Positions 44,490 to 53,034 of a stretch of 64,000 nt of DNA are shown piece after piece (the stretch's first letter is position 1; every line of letters starts with the position of its first letter). The stretch spans positions 1 through 64,000 of the forward strand of contig NZ_MVDE01000021.1 in NCBI RefSeq assembly GCF_002843385.1, read 5' to 3'. Origin of the DNA: Labilibaculum manganireducens (GTDB taxonomy: Bacteria; Bacteroidota; Bacteroidia; Bacteroidales; Marinifilaceae). The position numbers were made by a program, and so were the translations under genes. The notes beneath the pieces are model-generated. The model saw only the letters and a list, made by a program, of their open reading frames with translations. It was not told the DNA's origin and did no database searches.

Positions 44490-45704
44490 ATGAAAAAATA
44501 TTTTGTATTACTTGTATTGTTAATTGTTGTCAGTACTTCTTTTGCTCAGGAAAATGCGCAGTGGAGAGGTGTGAATCGTGATGGAATCTATCAGGAAGAC
44601 GGATTGATGCAGAAATGGCCGGTTGATGGACCCGAATTAATATGGCATATTGAAGGTTTAGGTGAAGGACACTCTTCAGCCGCAATAACTAAAGATGCTG
44701 TTTATATAGGGGGTACAGAACTTGAAAATGGTTTTGTAATTGCATTGGATCATTCTGGCAAAGAGCTTTGGAAGCAGGTTTATGGTAAAGAATGGATGGA
44801 TTCTTATAACGGTGTGCGCACAAGTCCAATGGTTTATGATGGTATCGTTTATGTGATGAGCGGTTTGGGAAAAATTACAGCCATGAGTGTTGCTGATGGA
44901 AACATTCTATGGTCAAAAAATATACTAACGGATTTTGGTTCTGAAAATACCCGTTGGGGAATAACAGAGAATCTTGTTGCAGATGGAGATAAATTATATT
45001 GTACTCCAGGAGGTTCAGAAGTTAGTATGATTGCATTAGATCGAAAATCGGGCCAGCTAATTTGGAAAGCAAAAGGAAATGGCGAGAAATCAGCTTATTG
45101 TTCTCCTGCATTAATAAAGTTGGCAAACCGCAATTTATTGGTTACTCATACAAGTAGTTCAATAATTGGAGTTGATGCTGAAACCGGTACTTTACTTTGG
45201 TCGTTTGATCATCCCAATAAATATTCAATTCATCCAAACACTCCTTTGTATAAAGATGGGTATCTGTTTTGTTTTAGTGGATATGGTAAAGGAGGAGTAA
45301 TGCTTGAACTCGTTGAAGATGGAGCTGGCGTAAAAGAGGTTTGGCGAAATGAGTTGATGGATAATCAGATGGGAGGAGCTGTTCTGCTTGATGGTAAGAT
45401 ATATGGTTCCGGGCACACTAATCGTGAATGGTTTTGTTTGGATTGGAAAACTGGTGAAGTATTGCATTCAGCTAAAATGTTAAGCAATGGGAACGTAGTT
45501 TATGCTGATGGCAAATTGTATTGTTACGGCGATAGCGGAGAAGTTGCTCTTGTTGATGTTAGCAATGGAAGTTTTGAAAAAGTGAGTTCGTTTCGGGTTC
45601 CTTTTGGTGAAAAACAACATTGGGCTCATTTAGTGATTAATAATAAAAGACTATATGTTCGTCATGGAAGTTCCTTGATGGCCTATTCAATTAAAGCAAA
45701 CTAA
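44490..45704 (+). CDS. PQQ-like (BamB-type) beta-propeller protein, secreted, paralog 1
   Basis: The 404-residue protein has a cleavable signal peptide ending TSFAQENAQWRG. A multi-bladed PQQ-like propeller follows, with blade ends like MIALDRKSGQLIWKA and KWPVDGPELIWHIEG. A WRGVNRDGIY motif right after the signal recurs in all six propellers of the locus. A conserved core, WGITENL...CTPGG...SAYCSP, and the C-terminal block HWAHLVINN...YSIKA tie it to the two genes downstream. It is first of three tandem paralogs, 25 bp from the next. Known propellers of this type bind PQQ in alcohol dehydrogenases or act as scaffolds (BamB); no catalytic dehydrogenase signature was seen here, so scaffold or ligand binding is likelier. 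Confidence 0.85.
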   Translation: MKKYFVLLVLLIVVSTSFAQENAQWRGVNRDGIYQEDGLMQKWPVDGPELIWHIEGLGEGHSSAAITKDAVYIGGTELENGFVIALDHSGKELWKQVYGKEWMDSYNGVRTSPMVYDGIVYVMSGLGKITAMSVADGNILWSKNILTDFGSENTRWGITENLVADGDKLYCTPGGSEVSMIALDRKSGQLIWKAKGNGEKSAYCSPALIKLANRNLLVTHTSSSIIGVDAETGTLLWSFDHPNKYSIHPNTPLYKDGYLFCFSGYGKGGVMLELVEDGAGVKEVWRNELMDNQMGGAVLLDGKIYGSGHTNREWFCLDWKTGEVLHSAKMLSNGNVVYADGKLYCYGDSGEVALVDVSNGSFEKVSSFRVPFGEKQHWAHLVINNKRLYVRHGSSLMAYSIKAN

Positions 45705-45729
45705 GAACAATACAAAACCTATCAAACGT

Positions 45730-46980
45730 ATGAATCGACTACTACTTGTCAGTATTGCATTAATAAGTGTTCTGACTCAGTGCAAAACAGAAATACAAAA
45801 AAGCGAATGGCGTGGCCCAAATCGATCTGGCGTTTATGCTGAAACTGGATTGCTAAAGGAATGGCCGGAGGAAGGCCCTAAAATGCTTTGGCATCTGGAT
45901 GGTATTCCTACAGGTTATTCTTCAGCTGCAATCGCTCATAATACTGTTTACCTTACCGGATTAAAGGACTCTATGGATTACTTGGTGGCCATTAATATGG
46001 AAGGAAAATTAAAATGGCAAATTCCTTATGGCCGTGGATGGGATGCATCATTTGTTGATTCCCGTTGTACTCCAACTATTGAGGATGAAAGAATTTATCT
46101 GTCGAGCGGAAGAGGGGATTTAGCCTGTGTAAATGCTCTTTCCGGAGAGATGATTTGGCAGAAAAAGGCCAATGAAATATTTGAAGGAGAGTGCGGGGAA
46201 TGGGGGATTTCTGAATCATTGCTTCTATATAAGGATTTGGTTTTTTATACTCCTTGCGGAAAGAAAACAACGATGATTGCGTTGAATAAAATGACCGGAG
46301 AAACCGTTTGGGAATCGAAAAGTTTAGATGATAAATCCGCCTATGTTTCTCCTCTTTTAATTGATAGAAATGGCAAGAAACAAATCGTAACTGTAACAGA
46401 AAACAATGCAATAGGCGTTAATCCAGAAAATGGAAATATTGACTGGCAATTTGATTACGGCAGTTATGCTGCCGGAGAATGGAAAGCCAATATCAATACC
46501 AATACACCATTGTACAAAAACGGAAAAATATTTATAACCAATGGTTATGACCATCATTCAGTAATGCTTGATTTAAATGAAGAAGCCTCGGAGGTTGAAC
46601 TTTCGTATGTAGATTCATTATTGGATGTTCATCATGGAGGCGCTGTTCTGCGGGATGGTTATATATACGGTGCAAATTGGATCAATAATAGAAATGGATA
46701 TTGGGTTTGCATGGAATGGGAAACAGGTAAGAAAATGTATGAGACTGAGTGGGAAAATAAAGGTTCAATCATTTCGGCTGAAGGAATGCTTTATTGCTAT
46801 GATGAGAAAGATGGTAATGTAGCCCTGGTAAAAGCAGACCCGAAAGAATTTAAAGTAATAAGTTCGTTTAAAGTACCATATGGAAAAGGTCCATATTGGG
46901 CTCACATGGTAATTAATGATGGCGTATTATATGTTCGTCATGCCACTGCTATAATGGCATATTCTATTAAAGAAAAGTAA
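45730..46980 (+). CDS. PQQ-like beta-propeller lipoprotein, paralog 2
   Basis: The 416-residue lipoprotein (lipobox SVLTQCKTEIQ) has the same propeller as its neighbours. It starts with EWRGPNRSGVYAETGLLKEW and has WGISESL...YTPCGKK...SAYVSP where paralog 1 has CTPGG and SAYCSP, so two of the shared cysteines are moved or missing here. The C-terminal YWAHMVINDGVLYVRHA block is well conserved. The anchor differs from paralog 1 (lipid versus cleaved), so the three proteins may sit at different envelope positions. Spacing to neighbours is 25 and 27 bp, which indicates one operon. Confidence 0.85.
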   Translation: MNRLLLVSIALISVLTQCKTEIQKSEWRGPNRSGVYAETGLLKEWPEEGPKMLWHLDGIPTGYSSAAIAHNTVYLTGLKDSMDYLVAINMEGKLKWQIPYGRGWDASFVDSRCTPTIEDERIYLSSGRGDLACVNALSGEMIWQKKANEIFEGECGEWGISESLLLYKDLVFYTPCGKKTTMIALNKMTGETVWESKSLDDKSAYVSPLLIDRNGKKQIVTVTENNAIGVNPENGNIDWQFDYGSYAAGEWKANINTNTPLYKNGKIFITNGYDHHSVMLDLNEEASEVELSYVDSLLDVHHGGAVLRDGYIYGANWINNRNGYWVCMEWETGKKMYETEWENKGSIISAEGMLYCYDEKDGNVALVKADPKEFKVISSFKVPYGKGPYWAHMVINDGVLYVRHATAIMAYSIKEK

Positions 46981-47007
46981 AATATAGTAAACCCTAACCC
47001 AAGTCTC

Positions 47008-48231
47008 ATGAAACTTATAAATATTTTTTTTGTCGCGTTTAGTTCTTTATTACTAGTTCAGTGTAAGAATGCAGCTCAGCAAAGCGAATGGCGTGGTCCG
47101 GATAGAAATGGAATTTATACGGAAACTAATCTTCTTAAAGTTTGGCCTGAAAATGGGCCTGAGCTTTTGTGGAAGTTCGAGGATTTAGGATTAGGTTATT
47201 CTTCCGCGGCTGTTACAGATGATAAGGTATATACTTCAGGAACCATCGATAGTATGAGCTATATTTTCTCTTTCGGTTTAAGTGGTAATTTAATCTGGAA
47301 AAAGGAATATGGTAAAGAATGGTCAGAGAATTTCCCCGGTGGACGTTCAACACCTCAGATTTATGATGGAAAAGGATATTTACTGACCGGATTAGGAAAA
47401 CTCATCTGCTTTGATGCAGAAAAGGGCGATTTTATTTGGACCAAGGATTTGTTTCGTGATTTCGACGGGCAAAATGTTTTCTATGGAATTACTGAGAACT
47501 TATTAATTGATGACGACAAGTTAATTTGTACGCCTGGCGGCCTTGACGCAAATGTAATTGCATTGAATAAAGATACTGGTGATCTTATCTGGAAGAGTGC
47601 AGGAGTGGGTGAGAAAAGTGCTTATTGTTCTCCTTTGATAATCACGCATAAAGAAAAAAAATACTTGATTACCAATACTGCGAAGTCATTGATATCCATC
47701 GATCCGGATAATGGCAAATTAATGTGGAGTTATGAATTAAAGTATCCTCATGGTATTCATGGTAATACGCCGATTTATAAGGATGACTATGTATTTACTA
47801 TGAATGGTTGGGGATTTGGAAGCGTAATGCTAAAGATAAAAGACGATGGACAAGCGGTAGAAGAGGTTTGGACAAGTGGTTTATTCGATTTAGAGCATGG
47901 CGGTGCAGTTTTGATTGATGAGAATTTATTTGGAACAGATTATACGACGAAGAGTTTTTCTTGTGTTGATATGAAAACCGGTGAGGTGAAGAAAACTGTG
48001 AAAGATCTGGCACCTGGTACCGTGATTGCTGCCGACGGTATGATTTATTGTTACGCTTATTCTGGCGAGTTGGCTTTAATTCAACCTATGGCGAATGGTT
48101 TTGAGGTAGTGAGTCGTTTCCATGTCCCGGGGGTGAAGAGGGATCATATTGCTCATCCTGTTATTAAAGAAGGGAAGATGTATATTAGATATGCCAATGG
48201 AATGTATGTGTATTCGATAGTGAATACCTGA
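47008..48231 (+). CDS. PQQ-like beta-propeller lipoprotein, paralog 3
   Basis: The 407-residue lipoprotein (lipobox LLLVQCKNAAQ) has EWRGPDRNGIYTETNLLKVW at the start and the core YGITENL...CTPGGLDANVIALNK...SAYCSP, closest to paralog 1. The C-terminal block HIAHPVIKEGKMYIRYANG is more diverged. Blade-closing Trp residues in patterns such as KDTGDLIWKSAG mark a PQQ-like propeller. It completes a tandem triplication and is followed after 75 bp by a different, membrane-anchored propeller. Confidence 0.85.
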   Translation: MKLINIFFVAFSSLLLVQCKNAAQQSEWRGPDRNGIYTETNLLKVWPENGPELLWKFEDLGLGYSSAAVTDDKVYTSGTIDSMSYIFSFGLSGNLIWKKEYGKEWSENFPGGRSTPQIYDGKGYLLTGLGKLICFDAEKGDFIWTKDLFRDFDGQNVFYGITENLLIDDDKLICTPGGLDANVIALNKDTGDLIWKSAGVGEKSAYCSPLIITHKEKKYLITNTAKSLISIDPDNGKLMWSYELKYPHGIHGNTPIYKDDYVFTMNGWGFGSVMLKIKDDGQAVEEVWTSGLFDLEHGGAVLIDENLFGTDYTTKSFSCVDMKTGEVKKTVKDLAPGTVIAADGMIYCYAYSGELALIQPMANGFEVVSRFHVPGVKRDHIAHPVIKEGKMYIRYANGMYVYSIVNT

Positions 48232-48306
48232 TACCTAAAAGGCGTAATTTACTTTGGCAGATGTTGATGGAATCTGCGAAAAAACAAATTGATATTATAA
48301 CTGAAT

Positions 48307-49731
48307 ATGCTGTCGAAAAGAAGCGAAAAAGGATTAATTCTCTTGTCTGTTGTTGTAGCAGGGATATTGTTTGTGTGTTGGTTGGCTTACAATCCTGTAA
48401 AGGATATTCATGCCAATATCCCTGGAATGGATAATCGCCCTGCACAGAGTGAATCTTCTGAAAGAATTTTGATAGGAGAAGGATTTGACTTTTATTCTGA
48501 ATATTCTTCAGATTTAACTGGGAAATGGACTCAATTTCGAGGAGCAAAATCGGATAACATTTCGACTGATAAAACAAAACTAATTAATAATTGGGGAGCT
48601 GGTCCAAAAGTTGATTGGCAGGTTGAATTGGGCGAAGGACATGCTGCACCAGTTGTGTATAATGGAAAGGTTTATGTTCTTGATTACGATGAAGTGAAAA
48701 AGGCTGATGCCTTGCGTTGTTTTTCTCTGGAGACAGGAGTGGAGCTTTGGCGCAGATGGTATCGGGTTCATATCAAGCGAAATCACGGAATGTCAAGAAC
48801 GGTTCCTGCAATCAATGATAAATATATTGTTACCATGGGACCGCGTTGTCATGTTATGTGCACCGATCCTAATACAGGTGAGTTCCTATGGGGACTCGAT
48901 CTGGTAAAAGAATATATGTCAGAGATTCCTTTTTGGTATACAGGTCAGTGTCCTATTTTGGATGACAATACTGTTATTCTGGCTCCGGGTGGAAAATCAC
49001 TGCTTATTGCTGTCGATTGTGCCACAGGAAAAGTGCTTTGGGAAACACCCAACCCCGATAATTGGCAAATGTCTCATTCATCGGTTATGCCGATGACTTT
49101 TGATGGGAAAAAGATGTGGGTTTATGCTGCTGTTGGAGGAATTGTTGGTGTTTCAGCCGAAGGCGATGATGCAGGACAAATTCTGTGGAAAACAAAAGAT
49201 TTTTCTCCATCCGTAGTTGCTCCATCGCCTGTTGTACTGAAAAACGGCAAAATATTCATGACTGCTGGTTATGGTGCAGGCTCAATTCTATTTCAGGTCA
49301 AAAAGAATGGAAATTCATATAAAGTGGCTGCGCTTCAAAAATTCAAACCGAAAGATGGTGTTGCCTCCGAGCAGCAAACACCTATCGTTTACAAAGATCG
49401 TATGTTTGCTATCTTACCTAAGGATGCCGGAGGAATGAGAAATCGATTTGTCTGCTGTGATCCAAATGATTGCACTAAAATTATATGGACAAGCGGAACG
49501 AATGATCGCTTTGGTTTGGGACCTTATATTGTTGCTGATGGTAAGTTCTTTATTCTGAAAGATGATGGTACTTTGACTATAGCCAAAGCAAGCACTGAAA
49601 AGTTTGAACTGTTGGATAAAACGAAAGTTTTGGATGGGCACGATGCCTGGGGACCTTTGGTTGTTACCGATGGAAGATTGTTAATGCGGGATTCCAAGCA
49701 TCTTTTGTGTATTGATGTTAGAGCAAATTAA
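48307..49731 (+). CDS. Membrane-anchored PQQ-like beta-propeller protein
   Basis: The 474-residue protein begins with an uncleaved-looking signal anchor (GLILLSVVVAGILFVCWLAY, about residues 9-28) and a short linker, then WTQFRGAKSDN, the FRG motif shared across the locus. Propeller strands include LEKGV-type blades such as FSLETGVELWRRW and VDCATGKVLWETP, with ILAPGGKSLLIAV corresponding to the CTPGG block of the triplet. It is therefore a more distant paralog tethered to the periplasmic face of the inner membrane. It is followed after 11 bp by the NHL-repeat gene, a close operon link. Confidence 0.85.
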   Translation: MLSKRSEKGLILLSVVVAGILFVCWLAYNPVKDIHANIPGMDNRPAQSESSERILIGEGFDFYSEYSSDLTGKWTQFRGAKSDNISTDKTKLINNWGAGPKVDWQVELGEGHAAPVVYNGKVYVLDYDEVKKADALRCFSLETGVELWRRWYRVHIKRNHGMSRTVPAINDKYIVTMGPRCHVMCTDPNTGEFLWGLDLVKEYMSEIPFWYTGQCPILDDNTVILAPGGKSLLIAVDCATGKVLWETPNPDNWQMSHSSVMPMTFDGKKMWVYAAVGGIVGVSAEGDDAGQILWKTKDFSPSVVAPSPVVLKNGKIFMTAGYGAGSILFQVKKNGNSYKVAALQKFKPKDGVASEQQTPIVYKDRMFAILPKDAGGMRNRFVCCDPNDCTKIIWTSGTNDRFGLGPYIVADGKFFILKDDGTLTIAKASTEKFELLDKTKVLDGHDAWGPLVVTDGRLLMRDSKHLLCIDVRAN

Positions 49732-49742
49732 ATAGAACTACA

Positions 49743-50705
49743 ATGAAAAATAAATTGATATTATGGCTTTTGGTAGTTTTACTACTTGTTGTTGTTGCTA
49801 TTATGGCAAAAGATTTGTTTGTCAGTCAAAATAAACCACAGGAAAATGTTTATGAATACGATTTGAAAGAATTACGAAAGGTTGATTCATCAAAAATTAG
49901 TCATAAAGAAGTAAAACAAATTAAGATTCAGGCCAATGAACTTCATGGGATTGCAGTTGATGGCAAAGATCAGATTTATGTGACTACTGATGAAAATATA
50001 TTGGTTTTAGATTCAGATGGAAAACAAATCAACTCATTAAAAATGAAAGGAAATGCCCGATGCCTAACGGTAGCGGAAAATGGAAATATTTTGGTTGGTC
50101 TGGGCAATCGTGTCGATATCAGAAAACCGGATGGAAGTTTTCGAAACAGTTTTATAGTTGCAGGTGAAAAAGCATTCATTACTTCAATTGCTATTGATGG
50201 AGACAATGTTTACGTAGCTGATGCAGGACAAAAGATTGTACATCATTACAATATTGAAGGAGAGAAAATAAACGAAATTGGTGGAAAAAATCCAGAGGCA
50301 GGAATCAAAGGTTTTGTAATTCCAAGTCCGTATTTTGATTTATTGATGGGCAGACAAGGTGAGCTTTGGGTTGTAAATCCGGGCAGACATGCTTTCGAAG
50401 CCTACAATTCCAGCGGAGTGCAAATTTCCTCATGGGAACGAACTTCTATGAGTTTGGATGGTTTTAGTGGTTGTTGCAATCCTTCCAATGCAGCAATGCT
50501 TTCTGATGGTTCATTTGTAACGGCAGAGAAAGGGCTGGAAAGAGTGAAAATTCATTTGCCTTCCGGTGATTTTAAATCGGTTGTTGCAGCTCCTGAATTA
50601 TTTGAAATAGGAACAGTTGGTATTGACCTTGCAGTTGATTCTAAGGATAGGATTCTGGTTTTGGATCCTGTACAGAAAATGATACGAATATTTGAAGCAA
50701 AATAA
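49743..50705 (+). CDS. NHL-repeat beta-propeller with N-terminal membrane anchor
   Basis: The 320-residue protein has a membrane helix at residues 5-24 (LILWLLVVLLLVVVAIMAKD) and then NHL-type repeats, such as HGIAVDGKDQIYVTTDENIL and SIAIDGDNVYVADAGQKIVH, plus a C-terminal VDSKDRILVLDPVQKMIRIF. A notable GFSGCCNPSNAAML segment (about residue 240) carries two adjacent cysteines. It should lie on the periplasmic side. It is three bases upstream of the small four-cysteine gene, so both are cotranslated and probably interact. A binding or sensing role is inferred from the fold only. Confidence 0.85.
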   Translation: MKNKLILWLLVVLLLVVVAIMAKDLFVSQNKPQENVYEYDLKELRKVDSSKISHKEVKQIKIQANELHGIAVDGKDQIYVTTDENILVLDSDGKQINSLKMKGNARCLTVAENGNILVGLGNRVDIRKPDGSFRNSFIVAGEKAFITSIAIDGDNVYVADAGQKIVHHYNIEGEKINEIGGKNPEAGIKGFVIPSPYFDLLMGRQGELWVVNPGRHAFEAYNSSGVQISSWERTSMSLDGFSGCCNPSNAAMLSDGSFVTAEKGLERVKIHLPSGDFKSVVAAPELFEIGTVGIDLAVDSKDRILVLDPVQKMIRIFEAK

Positions 50706-50708
50706 ACG

Positions 50709-50909
50709 ATGATCAACAGAAGAGAATTTTTAAGAAATGGATTTAGAGGCTTGCTTTTAGGAAGTTTGGCTGTGATGAGCGGAACTCTGATTCTTCGAAA
50801 TTACGGAGGTGAAGAAGCTTCTTGCGATTTTGATTTTCTATGCAAAGGCTGCGATAAGCTAAAAGCTTGCCGACTTCCGGAAGGTGTAAAATTTAAAGAA
50901 TCCAAATAG
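50709..50909 (+). CDS. Small Tat-type protein with four cysteines
   Basis: Only 66 residues long, it has a twin-arginine-like N-terminus, INRREFLRNGFRG, a hydrophobic stretch (LLLGSLAVMSGTLIL) and a mature part with C-x5-C-x2-C-x6-C in CDFDFLCKGCDKLKAC. The cysteine spacing could hold a small iron-sulfur cluster or zinc, but it is not a standard ferredoxin. The twin-arginine signal favours export in a folded, cofactor-loaded state. Its place between the NHL protein (three-base gap) and the ferredoxin gene supports a redox role. The family is not known to me. Confidence 0.75.
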   Translation: MINRREFLRNGFRGLLLGSLAVMSGTLILRNYGGEEASCDFDFLCKGCDKLKACRLPEGVKFKESK

Positions 50910-50910
50910 A

Positions 50911-50941
50911 CCTGACAGAGTTAAAAAAAAACTGTCAGAGT
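50911..50941. repeat. CTGACAG/CTGTCAG hairpin repeat, copy 1
   Basis: CTGACAG (50912-50918) and CTGTCAG (50932-50938) flank an A-rich loop right after the small Tat-type gene. It belongs to the repeat family found at 52828, 52966, 57272, 59096 and 60613. Confidence 0.75.
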
Positions 50942-50987
50942 CGTGTGAGCGACAAATAATGTTTTGTTACTTGATTTTGAATAAAAG

Positions 50988-51548
50988 ATGAAAAAAGACA
51001 GAAGAGACTTTCTCAATACCTGTTTTCGTTTTGTGGCGGGAGCTGGTATTGTGGGTGTTGCAGGAGTTTTGGCAGTAAAAAGCCAAAAAGGAGATTTTCT
51101 TTGGCAGTTAGATCCTGCAAAATGCACGCAATGCGGACGTTGTGCTACTAGTTGTGTGGTGACACCATCGGCAGTGAAATGCATTCATGTTTACGATATG
51201 TGCGGATATTGTGATTTGTGTGGAGGATATTTTCGTCCAAATGTAAAGAATTTATCAACCGGTGCCGAAAATCAGCTTTGTCCTACCGGAGCAATCAAAC
51301 GATCTTATGTGGAAGATCCGTTTTTCAAATATGAAATTATTGATGAGCTGTGTATTGGTTGCGGAAAATGTGTGAAGGGCTGTGGTGCATTTGGAAACGG
51401 TTCATTGCAGCTTCAGGTTAGTCACGATCTTTGTGTGAATTGCAATCAGTGCGCCATTGCCAGAGATTGTCCTTCCGATGCATTTTCAAGAGTGCCAATT
51501 GAACAAGCTTATAAGTTTGCCGGTTTTAAAACAAATAAAAAAATATAA
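50988..51548 (+). CDS. NapG/MauM-like periplasmic polyferredoxin
   Basis: The 186-residue protein has a twin-arginine-like start (KKDRRDFLNTCFRFVAGAG) and several [4Fe-4S] motifs: CTQCGRCATSCVVTP, CGYCDLCGG with a later CPTGAIKR, CIGCGKCVKGCGAFG and CVNCNQCAIARDCPSDA. This is the NapG/MauM pattern of about four clusters, exported folded through Tat. Its partner is the NapH/MauN-like membrane protein nine bases downstream. In characterised systems this pair passes electrons between the quinol pool and periplasmic carriers. No nap nitrate reductase or methylamine dehydrogenase genes are nearby, so the acceptor or donor is different here. Confidence 0.88.
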   Translation: MKKDRRDFLNTCFRFVAGAGIVGVAGVLAVKSQKGDFLWQLDPAKCTQCGRCATSCVVTPSAVKCIHVYDMCGYCDLCGGYFRPNVKNLSTGAENQLCPTGAIKRSYVEDPFFKYEIIDELCIGCGKCVKGCGAFGNGSLQLQVSHDLCVNCNQCAIARDCPSDAFSRVPIEQAYKFAGFKTNKKI

Positions 51549-51557
51549 TCGATCACA

Positions 51558-52820
51558 ATGAAGAAAAGCTTAGCCTTTATCTCTTTACTGATATTTTTTG
51601 TGGGAATGGAATTTGCAGCCTTTTCACAACAGCAGCGTTTCCCTAAACCCGAATTTGAATCGGGTTATGCACAGCCGGTTACATCAATGCCGGTGCCACG
51701 TGATGGAATGTTTGCTTTATTGGATGTATTGGTGTTAATTGCAGTACTTAGTCTGATTACCTGGTTTATCTTAAAGAAAAGATCAAGAACCGGAGTCGTT
51801 GCAGTATCCATTTTTTCCATTTTATATTTTGGTTTTTTCAGGGAAGGATGTGTCTGTTCTGTGGGTTCTGTTCAGAATGTTGTTCTGGCCTTATTCAATC
51901 CTGGTTATCACATTCCTTTATCTGCCTTGGCTTTTTTTGTGATTCCTTTAGCTTATACGCTTTTTTTTGGCAGAACATTTTGTGCCGGTGTTTGTCCGCT
52001 CGGAGCAGTGCAAGATGTCTTTTTGATGCGTCCTGTAACTTTGAAAAAGTGGTTGCAGAAAGCATTGGGTTTAATTCCATTCATCTATTTGGGATTATCG
52101 GTTTTATATGCAGCTACAGCAACCGATTTTATCATTTGCAGGTACGACCCATTCGTGGGGATTTTCAGATTTAATGCAACATTTTTCATGTTTGCTATAG
52201 GAGCAGCTTTTTTACTAATCAGCATTTTTATAGCAAGACCTTATTGTCGGTTTTTTTGTCCATATGGTGTGCTTTTGAATTTAGTGAGCAGAGTTTCCAA
52301 AAATCATTTGACCATAACACCTTCTAATTGCATTCAATGCAAACTTTGTGAGAACTCATGTCCTTTGGATGCCATCAACAAACCTGTTGTGGTGAAACAA
52401 ATGGAAGACAAGAGATCTGCTACGCGAAGGTTTATTCTATTGAGTTTAATTATTCCTGCATTAATGATTGTTGGCGGATGGACAGGTGCAAATTTTCATG
52501 AAAATCTGGCAAAAGTAAATTCTAAAGTTCGTTTGGCAGATGAAATGCTTCATTTCGATTCAAAAACGATGAAAGAAAGTCTGGAAATTGAAGGATTCAG
52601 AACTTCAGGAAAGCCAGTTGAGCAACTGTATTTGGAAGCTGCCGAAATCGTAAAGCAGTTTTATTACGGCGGTTGGATTCTTGGCGCTTTTATTGGTTTG
52701 GTTATTGGTTTGGCCTTATCCGGATTATCAAGATACCAATATCGTGAAGATTATTCGCCTGATAAAGGGGCTTGTGTGAGTTGTGCACGCTGTTTGAAAT
52801 ATTGTCCTGTAGAAAAATAA
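51558..52820 (+). CDS. NapH/MauN-like membrane iron-sulfur protein
   Basis: The 420-residue polytopic protein has a signal-like first helix and about six to seven further membrane helices (for example LLDVLVLIAVLSLITWFIL, LALFNPGYHIPLSALAFF and FMFAIGAAFLLISIFIA). Membrane-proximal cysteine motifs CVCSVGSVQN, CAGVCPLGAVQD and CRFFCPYGVLLNL are the NosR/NapH-type CxxxCP signatures. Two soluble clusters follow: CIQCKLCENSCPLDA (about 260) and a C-terminal CVSCARCLKYCPVEK. It is expected to move electrons across or along the inner membrane together with the ferredoxin encoded before it. The C-terminus ends directly at its last cluster. Confidence 0.88.
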   Translation: MKKSLAFISLLIFFVGMEFAAFSQQQRFPKPEFESGYAQPVTSMPVPRDGMFALLDVLVLIAVLSLITWFILKKRSRTGVVAVSIFSILYFGFFREGCVCSVGSVQNVVLALFNPGYHIPLSALAFFVIPLAYTLFFGRTFCAGVCPLGAVQDVFLMRPVTLKKWLQKALGLIPFIYLGLSVLYAATATDFIICRYDPFVGIFRFNATFFMFAIGAAFLLISIFIARPYCRFFCPYGVLLNLVSRVSKNHLTITPSNCIQCKLCENSCPLDAINKPVVVKQMEDKRSATRRFILLSLIIPALMIVGGWTGANFHENLAKVNSKVRLADEMLHFDSKTMKESLEIEGFRTSGKPVEQLYLEAAEIVKQFYYGGWILGAFIGLVIGLALSGLSRYQYREDYSPDKGACVSCARCLKYCPVEK

Positions 52821-52827
52821 TAGGTAA

Positions 52828-53021
52828 AACCTGACAGAGTCGAAGACCTGTAAGCGTTTAATTGAATGATAAGATTTTGTGGTGAAAAGAAGGATTAACC
52901 ACAAAGAAAAACAAAGGATAGCACTAAGCAGCACAAAGTAAAAAGAAGAATTAATCAGGTAGAGAAACCTGACAGAGTCGAAGACCTGTAAGTGTTTAAT
53001 TGAATGATAAGATTTTGTGGT
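52828..53021. repeat. Two 56-bp direct repeats (CTGACAG family, copies 2 and 3)
   Basis: 52828-52883 and 52966-53021 are identical except for one base and both begin AACCTGACAGAGTCGAAGAC. They fill the 214-bp gap between the membrane iron-sulfur gene and the next propeller gene, with an A-rich segment between them. Confidence 0.9.
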
Positions 53022-53034
53022 AAAAAATTGATCT

